From NCBI GenBank assembly GCA_964405405.1, contig CAYONT010000046.1, forward strand, positions 1 through 14,965: a stretch of 14,965 bases of DNA. The letters are read 5' to 3'. Position numbers and translations under genes: made by a program. This DNA is from CAMCYM01 sp964405405. GTDB lineage: Bacteria > Bacteroidota > Bacteroidia > Flavobacteriales_D > Sanyastnellaceae. Numbering within the stretch: the stretch's first letter is position 1; every line of letters starts with the position of its first letter. Of this stretch, positions 1 through 6,793 are shown in pieces. A model generated the notes under the pieces. That model worked only from the letters and a program-made list of their open reading frames with translations. It ran no database searches and had not been told where the DNA came from.

Positions 1-1245
1 GAGGCCTTGCCGGCCGATGCGACGGTGGAGTGCGACGCGGTACCAGCGGCAGCGGTGTTGACGGTGACGGACAACTGCGATGCTTCGGCTTCGGTGGCTT
101 ACACGGAGGTTCGGACGGATGGCGCTTGTGATCAGACGTACACGCTGACCCGTACGTGGGTAGGCAGCGACTGCGCGGGCAATGAGACGACGCACGTTCA
201 GGTGTTGGAGGTGCAAGACACCACTTCGCCTGTGTTGGATTTGGCTGATATTGTGACCTTGGAGTGCAGCACCTACGATGCGGGTACCGTGTTTGGCGGA
301 ACCATCACCGATGCTTGCAGTGCAATCGATATCCAAATCACGGATGCCCCGGTTTCAGGTGGTTGTGTGGCTCCTGTGGGATCCTACATCCGGTTCTATG
401 TGGTGACGGATGCTTGTGGCAACAGTGCTGAGTTCATGCAGATTCTACATCTCCAGGACACAACAGCCCCTGTGGTGGATTTGGCTTGCCCAGCGGACAT
501 CACGGTGGAAGCCGATGCGGTTTGTGCAGTGGATTTGGCGCCAATGTCAACCGGACAGGCTGCTGCGGTGGCGACGGACAACTGCGAGGTGACACCTGAT
601 TTGGTGGTCTCGTATGTGGATACGGCGCACCCTGCAACTTCTTGCAGCGGTACGTTCATCGTGGAGCGGACCTGGACGGCGGTGGCGACGGATCATTGCA
701 ACAACACGACCACCGAGGTTTGCACCCAGGTGATCACCGTGGTGGTGAATGATGAACAAGCGCCGGTGTTTGTAGAGGCCTTGCCGGCCGACGCGACGGT
801 GGAGTGTACTTCCGTGCCCACCGCTGAGGTGCTGACAGCTGCGGACAACTGTGATGCGGGGGCTTCGGTGGCCTTCACCGAGGTTCGCACGGATGGCGCT
901 TGCGATCAAACATTTACCCTGACCCGTACTTGGACCGCAATGGACTGCTCTGGGAATGCAGCCGTTCACGTACAGACGTTGCAGGTGGTAGACACCCAGG
1001 CACCGGTGTTTGTGGGGGATCTTCCTGAGGATGCCACGGTGTCTTGCGATGCCGTCCCCGCTGCGGGCACGCCGTTGGTGATGGACGCATGTGATGGAGA
1101 CTTCACGCTCTCGTTCGATGAGACCACGATTGCGGGAAGCTGCCCAGAGAATTACACCTTGATTCGGACTTGGACCGCTTCGGATTGTGCAGGCAACGTG
1201 AGTTCATACGTCCAAACCTTGGAGGTTGTGGATACCACGGCACCT
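1..1245 (+). repeat. Tandem Cys-rich modules encoded in the surface protein
   Basis: About five modules are visible by their closing VxDTxAP motif. The modules at about 1-234 and 775-1008 are close at DNA level: both begin GAGGCCTTGCCGGCCGA and share most of the bases encoding EVRTDGACDQT.TLTRTW. The modules between them are more diverged. This indicates duplication of a module, or gene conversion between non-adjacent modules. Confidence 0.75.
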
Positions 1246-2436
1246 GTGATTTATGACAGCGAGGGTGTGGCCGACGGCGGCATCATCGGAGCTTGCTGCA
1301 CGGACGATTGGGGTACCGTAGAGATTCCCGAGCCGTTGTTCCTCGCTGTGGGTGACAATTGTTCAGGATCGGTAACGGTGGATTACTCGGAAGTGGGTTC
1401 TACCTACGCGCCAACGGCGGCTGGTGCCACTTTCTGTGGAGCCACCACGCCGATAGCGATGGGTGGGGGAACCACGACCTGTGACAACTACGCACCCCAC
1501 AGTGCTCGGTTGTTCAATTTTGCAGGTGATGAGTTCTACGTGACCGAGTCGGGAACCATGACCACGCTGCCCGATGGAACGCGCAACTTGAATTTGGTGG
1601 TGGCTTCGGCCAACAATCCCGAGGCAGGTTGGACCTTCAACATGAACTTCGGCGCTGGAATGGATTGGGCAGCTTGGGAGGCTCAGCCAGGCAATCAGAG
1701 CTACAAGTCGGATTGTGGCTTGGGAGATCACACCCAGTGGATGTACCACATGACCTTGAACAACAGCACGGCAACGGGCTGGGGGGATTACGATGGTAGC
1801 TTGTTGACTTTGAGCCACCAGCCTGCGAATGGATTCTATGGATTCCAAATCGGGGCTGGCGCGAACAACAAGAACGACCAGTTCGGTTTCAGCGGATGGT
1901 TCTTCTACAACGGTACCTTCAACGGACAGGCGGTAACTGGATTTGGGGACGTGTTCGGTGATTTGGACTGCTGCATGCCTTTCACCATTGATCGGACCTA
2001 TGTGTTGACGGATTGCTCGGGCAACACGGAAACCTTCACCTACACGGTGGATGTGAATGGGGCGATCTGTGCGCCGACCCTCGAGGGTGAGGACAATGGG
2101 CCGATCATCCCCATTGACGACGATGCCAACGCCACCTTGGGCGGATCGGATGATGAAGGCAAGGACGATTCGAAGATCAAGATCTTGGGATTGAATCCGA
2201 ACCCCGTCGAAACCACGGCCATTCTCTCGTACATGGTGACCGAGGATTCCCGCGTCCGGATTGAGGTGTACGACCTCAACGGTGTGGTGGTCTTGACCTT
2301 GTTCGAGGGCACCGTGACGGGAGGATTGGTGAACCACGTGGTGGTGCCGGTTGAGACATTGGCGGGTGGCATGTACCAGTTGCAGATCCTGTCGAAAAAG
2401 GACTTGGCGACCCAGAAGTTGATGGTGGTCGATTGA
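1..2436 (+). CDS. T9SS-exported repeat-rich surface protein, C-terminal part (5' end outside window)
   Basis: The reading frame is open from base 1, so the protein is truncated by the window edge; the TTG at 7 is not a credible start because the same phrase (ALPADATVEC) recurs inside the protein. The first ~415 residues are about five Cys-rich modules of 75-100 residues. Each has DATVEC..VP, DNCD, C...Y.L.RTW, DC.GN and a closing VxDTxAP, a pattern like the HYR/Ig-like modules of large Bacteroidota adhesins. Residues ~415-690 are a non-repeated, Gly/Asn/Trp-rich domain of unknown role. An acidic linker (IDDDANATLGGSDDEGKDD) then leads to a C-terminal ~80-residue domain (LNPNPVETTAILSY...GGMYQLQI...QKLMVVD) that matches the T9SS type A sorting domain. 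That predicts secretion through the outer membrane and surface anchoring. The role may be adhesion or a structural one, but the ligand is unknown. A terminator follows the stop. Confidence 0.9.
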   Translation, partial: EALPADATVECDAVPAAAVLTVTDNCDASASVAYTEVRTDGACDQTYTLTRTWVGSDCAGNETTHVQVLEVQDTTSPVLDLADIVTLECSTYDAGTVFGGTITDACSAIDIQITDAPVSGGCVAPVGSYIRFYVVTDACGNSAEFMQILHLQDTTAPVVDLACPADITVEADAVCAVDLAPMSTGQAAAVATDNCEVTPDLVVSYVDTAHPATSCSGTFIVERTWTAVATDHCNNTTTEVCTQVITVVVNDEQAPVFVEALPADATVECTSVPTAEVLTAADNCDAGASVAFTEVRTDGACDQTFTLTRTWTAMDCSGNAAVHVQTLQVVDTQAPVFVGDLPEDATVSCDAVPAAGTPLVMDACDGDFTLSFDETTIAGSCPENYTLIRTWTASDCAGNVSSYVQTLEVVDTTAPVIYDSEGVADGGIIGACCTDDWGTVEIPEPLFLAVGDNCSGSVTVDYSEVGSTYAPTAAGATFCGATTPIAMGGGTTTCDNYAPHSARLFNFAGDEFYVTESGTMTTLPDGTRNLNLVVASANNPEAGWTFNMNFGAGMDWAAWEAQPGNQSYKSDCGLGDHTQWMYHMTLNNSTATGWGDYDGSLLTLSHQPANGFYGFQIGAGANNKNDQFGFSGWFFYNGTFNGQAVTGFGDVFGDLDCCMPFTIDRTYVLTDCSGNTETFTYTVDVNGAICAPTLEGEDNGPIIPIDDDANATLGGSDDEGKDDSKIKILGLNPNPVETTAILSYMVTEDSRVRIEVYDLNGVVVLTLFEGTVTGGLVNHVVVPVETLAGGMYQLQILSKKDLATQKLMVVD

Positions 2437-2458
2437 CCTCCGCGGGTTTTATGAGAAC

Positions 2459-2492
2459 AGAGGGCTGCCCGATGCGGGTGGCCCTCTTGTTT
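2459..2492 (+). terminator. Intrinsic terminator of the surface protein gene
   Basis: The arms AGAGGGCTGCCC (2459-2470) and GGGTGGCCCTCT (2476-2487) pair as a 12-bp stem with two G-T wobbles and a 5-nt loop. A T-rich tail (TGTTTTT) follows. It starts 22 nt after the stop codon. Confidence 0.85.
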
Positions 2493-2558
2493 TTGAGGGG
2501 CGTGCGGTGGGAGTGGGGGCGATTGGTTGGAAATTTGGCCTGAAAAAGCAGGAAGGAA

Positions 2559-3098
2559 ATGGCGAATCAACCCCACATGGTGCGGCACCCCCGCGAAACG
2601 TATGCCTACACGACGCGCATCGTGATGCCGAACGACACGAATACGCTGGGGAATTTGATGGGAGGAAACCTGTTGAATTGGATGGACGTGACGGCGGCCA
2701 TCAGTGCGCAGCGGTTCAGCCGGCGGGTGTGTGTCACGGCGGCGGTGAACAATGTCTCTTTCCAGCGGCCGATCAAGCTGGCAGATGTAGTCCAAATCCG
2801 TGCAGAAGTGACCCGATCGTTCCACTCGTCGATGGAGGTGTACATGCAGGTGCATGTGGAGAACCCTTCGACGGGTGAGCAATCGCTGTGCAATGAGGCG
2901 ATGTACACTTTTGTGGCGGTGGACCAGTTGGGCTCGCCGATCGCGGTGCCGGAGTTGCGGCCTGAGACGCCGGAGGAGCAGGTTCGGTACGATGGGGCGC
3001 TGCGTCGGCGGCAGCTCCGGCTGATCCTCGCGGGGAAGATGGAGCCGGGGGATGCAACGGAGTTGAAAGCGCTGTTCGAGCGCGGCGCAGGGGCTTAA
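2559..3098 (+). CDS. Acyl-CoA thioesterase, hotdog fold
   Basis: A 179-residue cytosolic enzyme of the acyl-CoA hydrolase (YciA/BFIT-like) hotdog family, which hydrolyses acyl-CoA thioesters to free acid and CoA. The family signature is at residues 24-43: PNDTNTLGNLMGGNLLNWMD, with N28, the G35-G36 pair at the start of the hotdog helix, and D43 as the usual catalytic or binding acid. Residues 57-66 (CVTAAVNNVSF) and the V..RAEV strand also match the fold. The ATG at 2559 is preceded by GGAAGGAA and places the signature where the family has it. The C-terminal ~30 residues are charged and probably helical. Chain-length specificity cannot be told. The stop overlaps the stop of the convergent glycosyltransferase gene, with no terminator between them. 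Confidence 0.88.
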   Translation: MANQPHMVRHPRETYAYTTRIVMPNDTNTLGNLMGGNLLNWMDVTAAISAQRFSRRVCVTAAVNNVSFQRPIKLADVVQIRAEVTRSFHSSMEVYMQVHVENPSTGEQSLCNEAMYTFVAVDQLGSPIAVPELRPETPEEQVRYDGALRRRQLRLILAGKMEPGDATELKALFERGAGA

Positions 3099-4225
3099 GG
3101 GCGGGTCGGGGAGCGGGCGGCGTGGAGCAGGGCGGCCGCGATGCGCTGGGGGGCGACGTGGCGGATGCAGGGGTCGGTGGGGCCTCCCCGCCGGCAGCGG
3201 TCGCCCAGGCGGGAGCAAGGGCGGTCGCCGCGGCCGGTGGGTTCGAGGGAGATGGACCCCTGGGCGGGCCACCAGGGGGTCATGCCGAGGGACGGTCGGG
3301 TGCATCCCCACACGGTTACCAGGGGCACGCCCAGGGCGGCCGTGAGGTGCCCCAAGCCGGTGTCGCCAGCGAGGACGACGTCCATGGTGCACAGCCAGGC
3401 GGCGGTTTCTGGGAGTGAGGTGGAACCCGTCAAGTCCGTCGTGGCCGATTGAAGGGCTGGGGGCAACAAGCGAAGCAGGTCAACCGCCGCCGGGCGGTCC
3501 CCGGGCCCGCCGAGCAGTACGAATCGCCAATTCGGGGGGAGCAACTGCAGGGCGAGCGCCAGATTCTCCAGCGGAATCCGCTTGAGCAAGTGGGCGGCTC
3601 CTAAGGCCAAACCGACCACAACTCCGCCCCCATTCCCCCCCGCTGGACTGGCTGAATCCCCACCCGCGGGGTCCTGGGGTCGGTTCAAGGTGGGCCAAGG
3701 GGTCGCCTCCCAGGGAGGCAGACCCGCCGCAGCTCGAACGGTCCGGGTTGCCTCCGCATAGCGCGTGACGATGTGGGGAATGCCGTTTCCGACCGCCCCA
3801 ACGCCATCGTTCCGGGAAACAAGCCATCGTTCCCACACGTCGGGAAGTCCCATGCCTCCCGGTCCCAGAACCAACCCAGCGCGCCGCCACCGAAACTTGT
3901 CCAACCGGGAGAACTGCGCCCCCGTCCCCAGCATGCCCCACTGCAACTGCCAGGAGCGCAGGTTGTTGTGCCAGTCGACGACGTGATGAAACTGCAAGGA
4001 CCGCAGGGTGGGCAAAACCTCATGGACCGACCGCTCGATGGTGTGCACCCGGTGCACGCCGGGCAACAGGCTCACCGCTGCTTCGAAGGGACTTTTGGTG
4101 AGATAATGCAATTCGATCCTCGCCTCCGGAGGGTCATCTGCCCAAGGCAAGGCCGGGGCCGTCAACAGGATGTCCCCGATGGAAGAGAACCGAACGAGCA
4201 GCACCCGAAGGGTCGACTGGGCCAT
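3095..4225 (-). CDS. Glycosyltransferase family 9 (heptosyltransferase-like)
   Basis: A 376-residue GT-B glycosyltransferase of family 9, the family that adds heptose or related sugars from nucleotide-activated donors to the LPS core on the cytoplasmic face of the inner membrane. The N-terminal motif RVLLVRFSSIGDILLTAPAL (7-26) is the family's acceptor-side glycine loop. The C-terminal donor-binding motif AGDTGLGHLTAALGVPLVTV (286-305) matches the D-[ST]-G-x-x-H-x-A-A signature. A Cys cluster (C337, C344, C353) follows, as is common in Bacteroidota GT9 proteins. A Gly/Pro/Ser-rich insert (about 183-201) links the two lobes. The ATG at 4225 has a TAnnTTTG box just upstream. Sugar specificity is not decidable. 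The gene is convergent with the thioesterase and divergent from tatD. Confidence 0.88.
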   Translation of the reverse strand: MAQSTLRVLLVRFSSIGDILLTAPALPWADDPPEARIELHYLTKSPFEAAVSLLPGVHRVHTIERSVHEVLPTLRSLQFHHVVDWHNNLRSWQLQWGMLGTGAQFSRLDKFRWRRAGLVLGPGGMGLPDVWERWLVSRNDGVGAVGNGIPHIVTRYAEATRTVRAAAGLPPWEATPWPTLNRPQDPAGGDSASPAGGNGGGVVVGLALGAAHLLKRIPLENLALALQLLPPNWRFVLLGGPGDRPAAVDLLRLLPPALQSATTDLTGSTSLPETAAWLCTMDVVLAGDTGLGHLTAALGVPLVTVWGCTRPSLGMTPWWPAQGSISLEPTGRGDRPCSRLGDRCRRGGPTDPCIRHVAPQRIAAALLHAARSPTRP

Positions 4226-4229
4226 GGTT

Positions 4230-4237
4230 CAAAGTTA
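4230..4237 (-). promoter_or_regulatory. Putative -7 promoter box of the GT9 gene
   Basis: On the minus strand the bases read TAACTTTG, an exact fit to the Bacteroidota -7 consensus TAnnTTTG. It ends only 4 nt before the start codon, so transcription would begin at or very near the ATG. No clear -33 TTG at the usual spacing was seen. Confidence 0.5.
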
Positions 4238-4275
4238 TCCAATTCCAGCGCGCCTCAGGAGGGGGGCGTGCCCCG

Positions 4276-4283
4276 TACCTTTG
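4276..4283 (+). promoter_or_regulatory. Putative -7 promoter box of the tatD-asparaginase operon
   Basis: TACCTTTG fits the Bacteroidota -7 consensus TAnnTTTG exactly and ends 7 nt before the ATG at 4291. The implied transcript has almost no 5' leader. A -33 TTG is not evident. Confidence 0.55.
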
Positions 4284-4290
4284 TGACTGA

Positions 4291-5112
4291 ATGGATTTTG
4301 TCGACTCGCATACCCATCTGTACCAACCCGCCTTCGATGCGGATCGGGAAGCGGCGATGGAGCGATGCACGCTCGCCGGTGTGCGGCGGTTGTTGCTTCC
4401 CAACATTGATTTTGGAAGTTTGGCCCGCGTGCATGCGATGATGGATGCCTGGCCCGATCGCTGTTATGGCATGGTGGGGCTTCACCCGTGCCATGTGCAA
4501 CCCACGGATTGGGAGTCAGAGTTGGACGGATTGGAGGCGGCCCTGACCGATTCCGGGGCCATGGGGCGTCGTTACGTGGCCGTGGGGGAGATTGGATTCG
4601 ATCTGTATTGGGACAAGGAGACACTCCCCATTCAGCGACTGGCTTTCCGTCGGCAGGTGGAGTGGGCCAAACGATGGAATTTGCCAGTGGTGATCCATGT
4701 ACGAGATGCATTCGAAGCGTTGTTCGAGGAGTTGGATGGGGTATGTGATGAACGGTTGCGGGGAGTCGTCCATTGTTTCACAGGGGATGCGGCGGCTGCG
4801 CAACGGATTTGTGCCTACGGCGATTGGTACCTGGGCATCGGCGGTGTTGTCACTTATAAGAACGGCGGGCTGGATGCCGTCCTGCCGTACGTCGATCCTG
4901 CCCGGGTGTTGCTGGAGACGGACAGTCCTTATTTGGCACCAGTGCCCCACCGTGGGAAGCGCAATGAATCCAGTTATGTGCCCCTGGTGGCAGAGCGGTG
5001 TGCTGCGATTTGGGGTGTAGCTGTGGCTACAGTGGCAGAGGTGACCACCCAAAACGCGGAGCGTTTGTTTCGATTGCCTCCGCCTGCACAACCTTTTCAA
5101 CTCAGGCCATGA
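4291..5112 (+). CDS. tatD: TatD-family metal-dependent hydrolase/DNase
   Basis: A 273-residue cytosolic TIM-barrel hydrolase of the TatD family (3'-5' exonuclease/DNase, linked to DNA repair and quality control). All metal ligands are in place: the N-terminal HxH (H7, H9 in VDSHTHLY), E100 in VGEIGFDLYW, H136 in PVVIHVRDA, H161 in GVVHCFTGD and D211 in LLETDSPYLAP. The length is typical. The ATG at 4291 puts the HxH motif at residue 7, as in the family, and a promoter box lies just upstream. The last four bases ATGA overlap the start of the asparaginase gene, so the two are probably one operon with coupled translation. Confidence 0.92.
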   Translation: MDFVDSHTHLYQPAFDADREAAMERCTLAGVRRLLLPNIDFGSLARVHAMMDAWPDRCYGMVGLHPCHVQPTDWESELDGLEAALTDSGAMGRRYVAVGEIGFDLYWDKETLPIQRLAFRRQVEWAKRWNLPVVIHVRDAFEALFEELDGVCDERLRGVVHCFTGDAAAAQRICAYGDWYLGIGGVVTYKNGGLDAVLPYVDPARVLLETDSPYLAPVPHRGKRNESSYVPLVAERCAAIWGVAVATVAEVTTQNAERLFRLPPPAQPFQLRP

Positions 5113-6149
5113 CCCAACCGCGCAGGGTGTTGCTGTTGTACACCGGTGGAACGATCGGAAGCGTGCGTTCCTCGGTTTCGGGGGGATTGGAACCCATTGA
5201 CTTCGCTGAGATCCACCGGCATGTGCCCGAATTGCATCAGCCGGAGCGTGTGATCGAGGCTTTGTCGTTCGATCCGCCGATGGATTCTTCGAATGTGGGT
5301 CCACCGCATTGGATGCGGATTGCCCAACTGATCTGCGATGCGTACGATCGGTTCGATGGATTCGTGGTGCTGCATGGCACGGACACGTTGGCGTACACAT
5401 CGTCCGCCTTGGGATTTATGTTGGAGGGGTTGGCCAAACCCGTCATCCTAACGGGCTCCCAACTGCCCATCGGTTTGCCCCGCACGGACGGTCGTGAAAA
5501 CCTGCTCGCGGCGGTGGAGATGGCTACAGCCGTCGATGGTTCGGGAAAGCCCCGTGTGGGTGAGGTGGCGGTTTACTTTGGTTCTTCGTTGTTCCGAGGG
5601 AACCGGGTACACAAGCACAGTGCAGAATCGCTCCAAGCGATGGTGAGTCCGAATTTCCCGCCGCTCGCGGAGGTCGGGGTGGAAATCGCGTACGCCCCAC
5701 TCCCTCGTTTCACGGGGGACGCCCCAGCCCTTCGCCTCCACGCCGGCCTGGAATCCCATGTGGCTTGGGTTCCCTTTTTTCCGGGAATCTCCCTGTCCTA
5801 CCTCGAGCAGGTCCTGTCATGGCCGGCGCTCCGCGGCCTCGTCTTCTCGACATTCGGCTCCGGGAACGCCCCGGACCTCCCGGGTCTGTCGCCGCTCCTC
5901 CAACGCGCCCATGCCCGGGGCGTGGTTTCGGTCCATGTGAGCCAGTGCGGCCATGGTTCCGTCCACCCCGATCGGTACGCCACGGCCCACCTGCTCCGCG
6001 ATGCAGGGGTGGTTCCCGGCGCGGACATGACCCCCGAGGCCGCCCTCACCAAGCTCATGCATCTCCTCGGTACCTTGGATTCCCCCGAGGCCGTTCGTGC
6101 CCAGCTCACCCGCAATCTCCGGGGTGAATTGACGGTGCGCCCCCACTGA
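5109..6149 (+). CDS. ansA: Type I L-asparaginase
   Basis: A 346-residue cytosolic L-asparaginase, hydrolysing asparagine to aspartate and ammonia. The active-site threonines are visible: T15 in YTGGTIGS (11-18) and T91 with D92 in LHGTDTLAYTSSALGF. VILTGSQLPIG and a Lys in NRVHKHSAESLQA also match. The absence of a signal peptide and the AnsA-like sequence favour the cytosolic type I enzyme. The frame is open upstream to 4998, but the ATG at 5109 is chosen because it overlaps the tatD stop (ATGA) and puts TGGTI at the family position. The coding strand shifts from G-rich to C-rich at about 5690 without disturbing the protein. No hairpin terminator is seen before the tRNA promoter. Confidence 0.92.
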   Translation: MTQPRRVLLLYTGGTIGSVRSSVSGGLEPIDFAEIHRHVPELHQPERVIEALSFDPPMDSSNVGPPHWMRIAQLICDAYDRFDGFVVLHGTDTLAYTSSALGFMLEGLAKPVILTGSQLPIGLPRTDGRENLLAAVEMATAVDGSGKPRVGEVAVYFGSSLFRGNRVHKHSAESLQAMVSPNFPPLAEVGVEIAYAPLPRFTGDAPALRLHAGLESHVAWVPFFPGISLSYLEQVLSWPALRGLVFSTFGSGNAPDLPGLSPLLQRAHARGVVSVHVSQCGHGSVHPDRYATAHLLRDAGVVPGADMTPEAALTKLMHLLGTLDSPEAVRAQLTRNLRGELTVRPH

Positions 6150-6182
6150 TTCCCCCTCGTACCAACTTCCTCCCTTTTTTCC

Positions 6183-6190
6183 TACTTTTG
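6183..6190 (+). promoter_or_regulatory. Putative -7 promoter box of tRNA-Ser
   Basis: TACTTTTG matches TAnnTTTG and lies 39 nt before the mature tRNA start, leaving a short 5' leader as expected for a tRNA precursor. No convincing -33 TTG was found. Confidence 0.55.
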
Positions 6191-6229
6191 CACCCCTACC
6201 GACGGGGGCCCTGTGGCCTCCACCGCGAA

Positions 6230-6315
6230 GGAGAGATGGCCGAGTGGCTTAAGGCGCACGCTTGGAAAGCGTGTTTACTCAAAAGGTAACCAGGGTTCGA
6301 ATCCCTGTCTCTCCG
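6230..6315 (+). tRNA. tRNA-Ser(GGA)
   Basis: A full class II cloverleaf is readable. The acceptor stem is GGAGAGA (6230-6236) with TCTCTCC (6308-6314) and G6315 as discriminator. The anticodon stem is CACGC/GCGTG with loop TTGGAAA, giving anticodon GGA at 6264-6266. There is a long variable arm (about 6274-6288, TTACT/GGTAA) and a T arm CAGGG-TTCGAAT-CCCTG. CCA is not encoded. Its 3' end is the left edge of the long direct repeat, which makes it the likely attachment site of the downstream island. Confidence 0.96.
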
Positions 6316-6321
6316 CGAAAT

Positions 6322-6442
6322 ACTGGAAAAGCCGGTGCGCAAGCACCGGCTTTTTTGCTTTGGGAGGCGGATGAAGTCCCACTTCAATCCGTCGCCCAAA
6401 GCAAAAAAGCGGCGGCCTTCAAGGCCGCCGGGCTTTTCCAGT
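6322..6442. other. Multi-arm inverted-repeat structure inside the direct repeat
   Basis: The 12-base arms ACTGGAAAAGCC (6322-6333) and GGCTTTTCCAGT (6431-6442) are perfect reverse complements. Between them sit three hairpins: 6331-6350 (GCCGGTGC/GCACCGGC); 6349-6410 (a perfect 16-bp stem, GCTTTTTTGCTTTGGG with 6395-6410, continuing inward through CGGAT/ATCCG and GAAGT/ACTTC to a 3-base loop); and 6410-6430 (CGGCGGCC/GGCCGCCG). Edges are shared, so not all stems can form fully at once. The structure could act in RNA as tandem terminators or a small structured RNA, or in DNA as a recombination substrate. The same structure is in copy B at 12745-12864. Confidence 0.7.
6327..6356 (+). terminator. 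Intrinsic terminator of tRNA-Ser
   Basis: AAAAGCCGGTGC, loop GCAA, GCACCGGCTTTTTT: a 12-bp stem counting the A-T pairs, followed by T residues, 11 nt after the tRNA. It is the first arm of the larger folded structure. Confidence 0.85.
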
Positions 6443-6525
6443 CTTTCAAGCCCCCCCCCAAGGGATCACGAGCGCCCCGGCGCGAGCAATCCCGAATCCA
6501 CAGTGTCCCGCCCATCAAAACGTAC

Positions 6526-6566
6526 CCAAACTGCAACCCCCAGCCCCAAGGGGTTGCGGTTTTGAA
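6526..6566. terminator. Repeat-associated hairpin, copy 1 (CCAAACTGCAACCC)
   Basis: This copy of the 14-mer CCAAACTGCAACCC (6526-6539) runs into a hairpin GCAACCCC (6533-6540) / GGGGTTGC (6550-6557), then GGTTTTGAATT. A similar unit at 12648-12696 also ends in GGGGTTTTGAATT. It lies immediately after the minus-strand HTH fragment, so it could terminate that transcript or be a cassette boundary. Confidence 0.55.
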
Positions 6567-6701
6567 TTATAGGCAGATGGTGAGCCATTCGCTCGACACG
6601 ACTTGAACGGGGTCTCTGAGTTTTCGGATTCCTCGCTCGATGTTGTCGAGCTGCTTTTTGAGCTTCTTGAATGCTTCGCTGTCGATGTGGACAAACTCCA
6701 T
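6567..6701 (-). pseudogene. Truncated excisionase-like HTH protein, N-terminal fragment
   Basis: The 44-residue frame MEFVHIDSEAFKKLKKQLDN...VVSSEWLTICL matches the start of the small (~95-residue) HTH_17/excisionase-like DNA-binding proteins common in Bacteroidota mobile elements. These begin with an F/A-x-x-E-L coiled N-terminus followed by a (K/E)WL(T/D)..E.....IS.RTL.RY winged-helix segment. The frame stops just as the DNA-binding segment should begin, and the CCAAACTGCAACCC hairpin unit follows directly. The fragment therefore looks cut at that boundary. It lies 92 nt downstream of the RteC-like gene on the same strand, a frequent pairing. It is probably non-functional. Confidence 0.6.
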
Positions 6702-6793
6702 GGCTGTTCAGTTTTTGAGGTAGACCAAATGCAATTGCAATGGTCAGGCAGCCATCTGAGACCATTTATTGAGTAATGATTAGTAAAGGATTT

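Larger units (their letters stand above)
6307..6493 (+). repeat. Direct repeat copy A (tRNA-proximal, candidate attL side)
   Basis: These 187 bases match 12730-12915 base for base, except that copy A has six T where copy B has five in the run at 6351. The repeat begins at the last base of the tRNA T stem, includes the acceptor strand TCTCTCC, and continues through the tRNA terminator and a structured region to GAGCAATCCC. To the left, GGTTCGA plus 6 unlike bases is also shared in spacing with copy B. Confidence 0.93.

Noticed and set aside
3095..3098. TTAA shared by the stops of two convergent genes as a possible regulatory feature
   Set aside because: Overlapping stops are an ordinary result of compact gene packing. 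No hairpin or other signal is seen there.
2040..3392. Long minus-strand open frame (450 codons) across the surface-protein end and the thioesterase
   Set aside because: It is antisense to two well-supported genes, rich in Arg/Pro/His as expected for a GC-rich shadow frame, and crosses a terminator. No domain is recognised.
4998..5108. 37-residue N-terminal extension of the asparaginase
   Set aside because: It lies inside the tatD coding region and is Cys-rich shadow sequence. The ATGA overlap start at 5109 fits the family.
6451..6459. Run of nine C in the direct repeat as a phase-variable tract
   Set aside because: It is in non-coding DNA, has the same length in both copies, and does not lie between a promoter box and a gene that I can identify.
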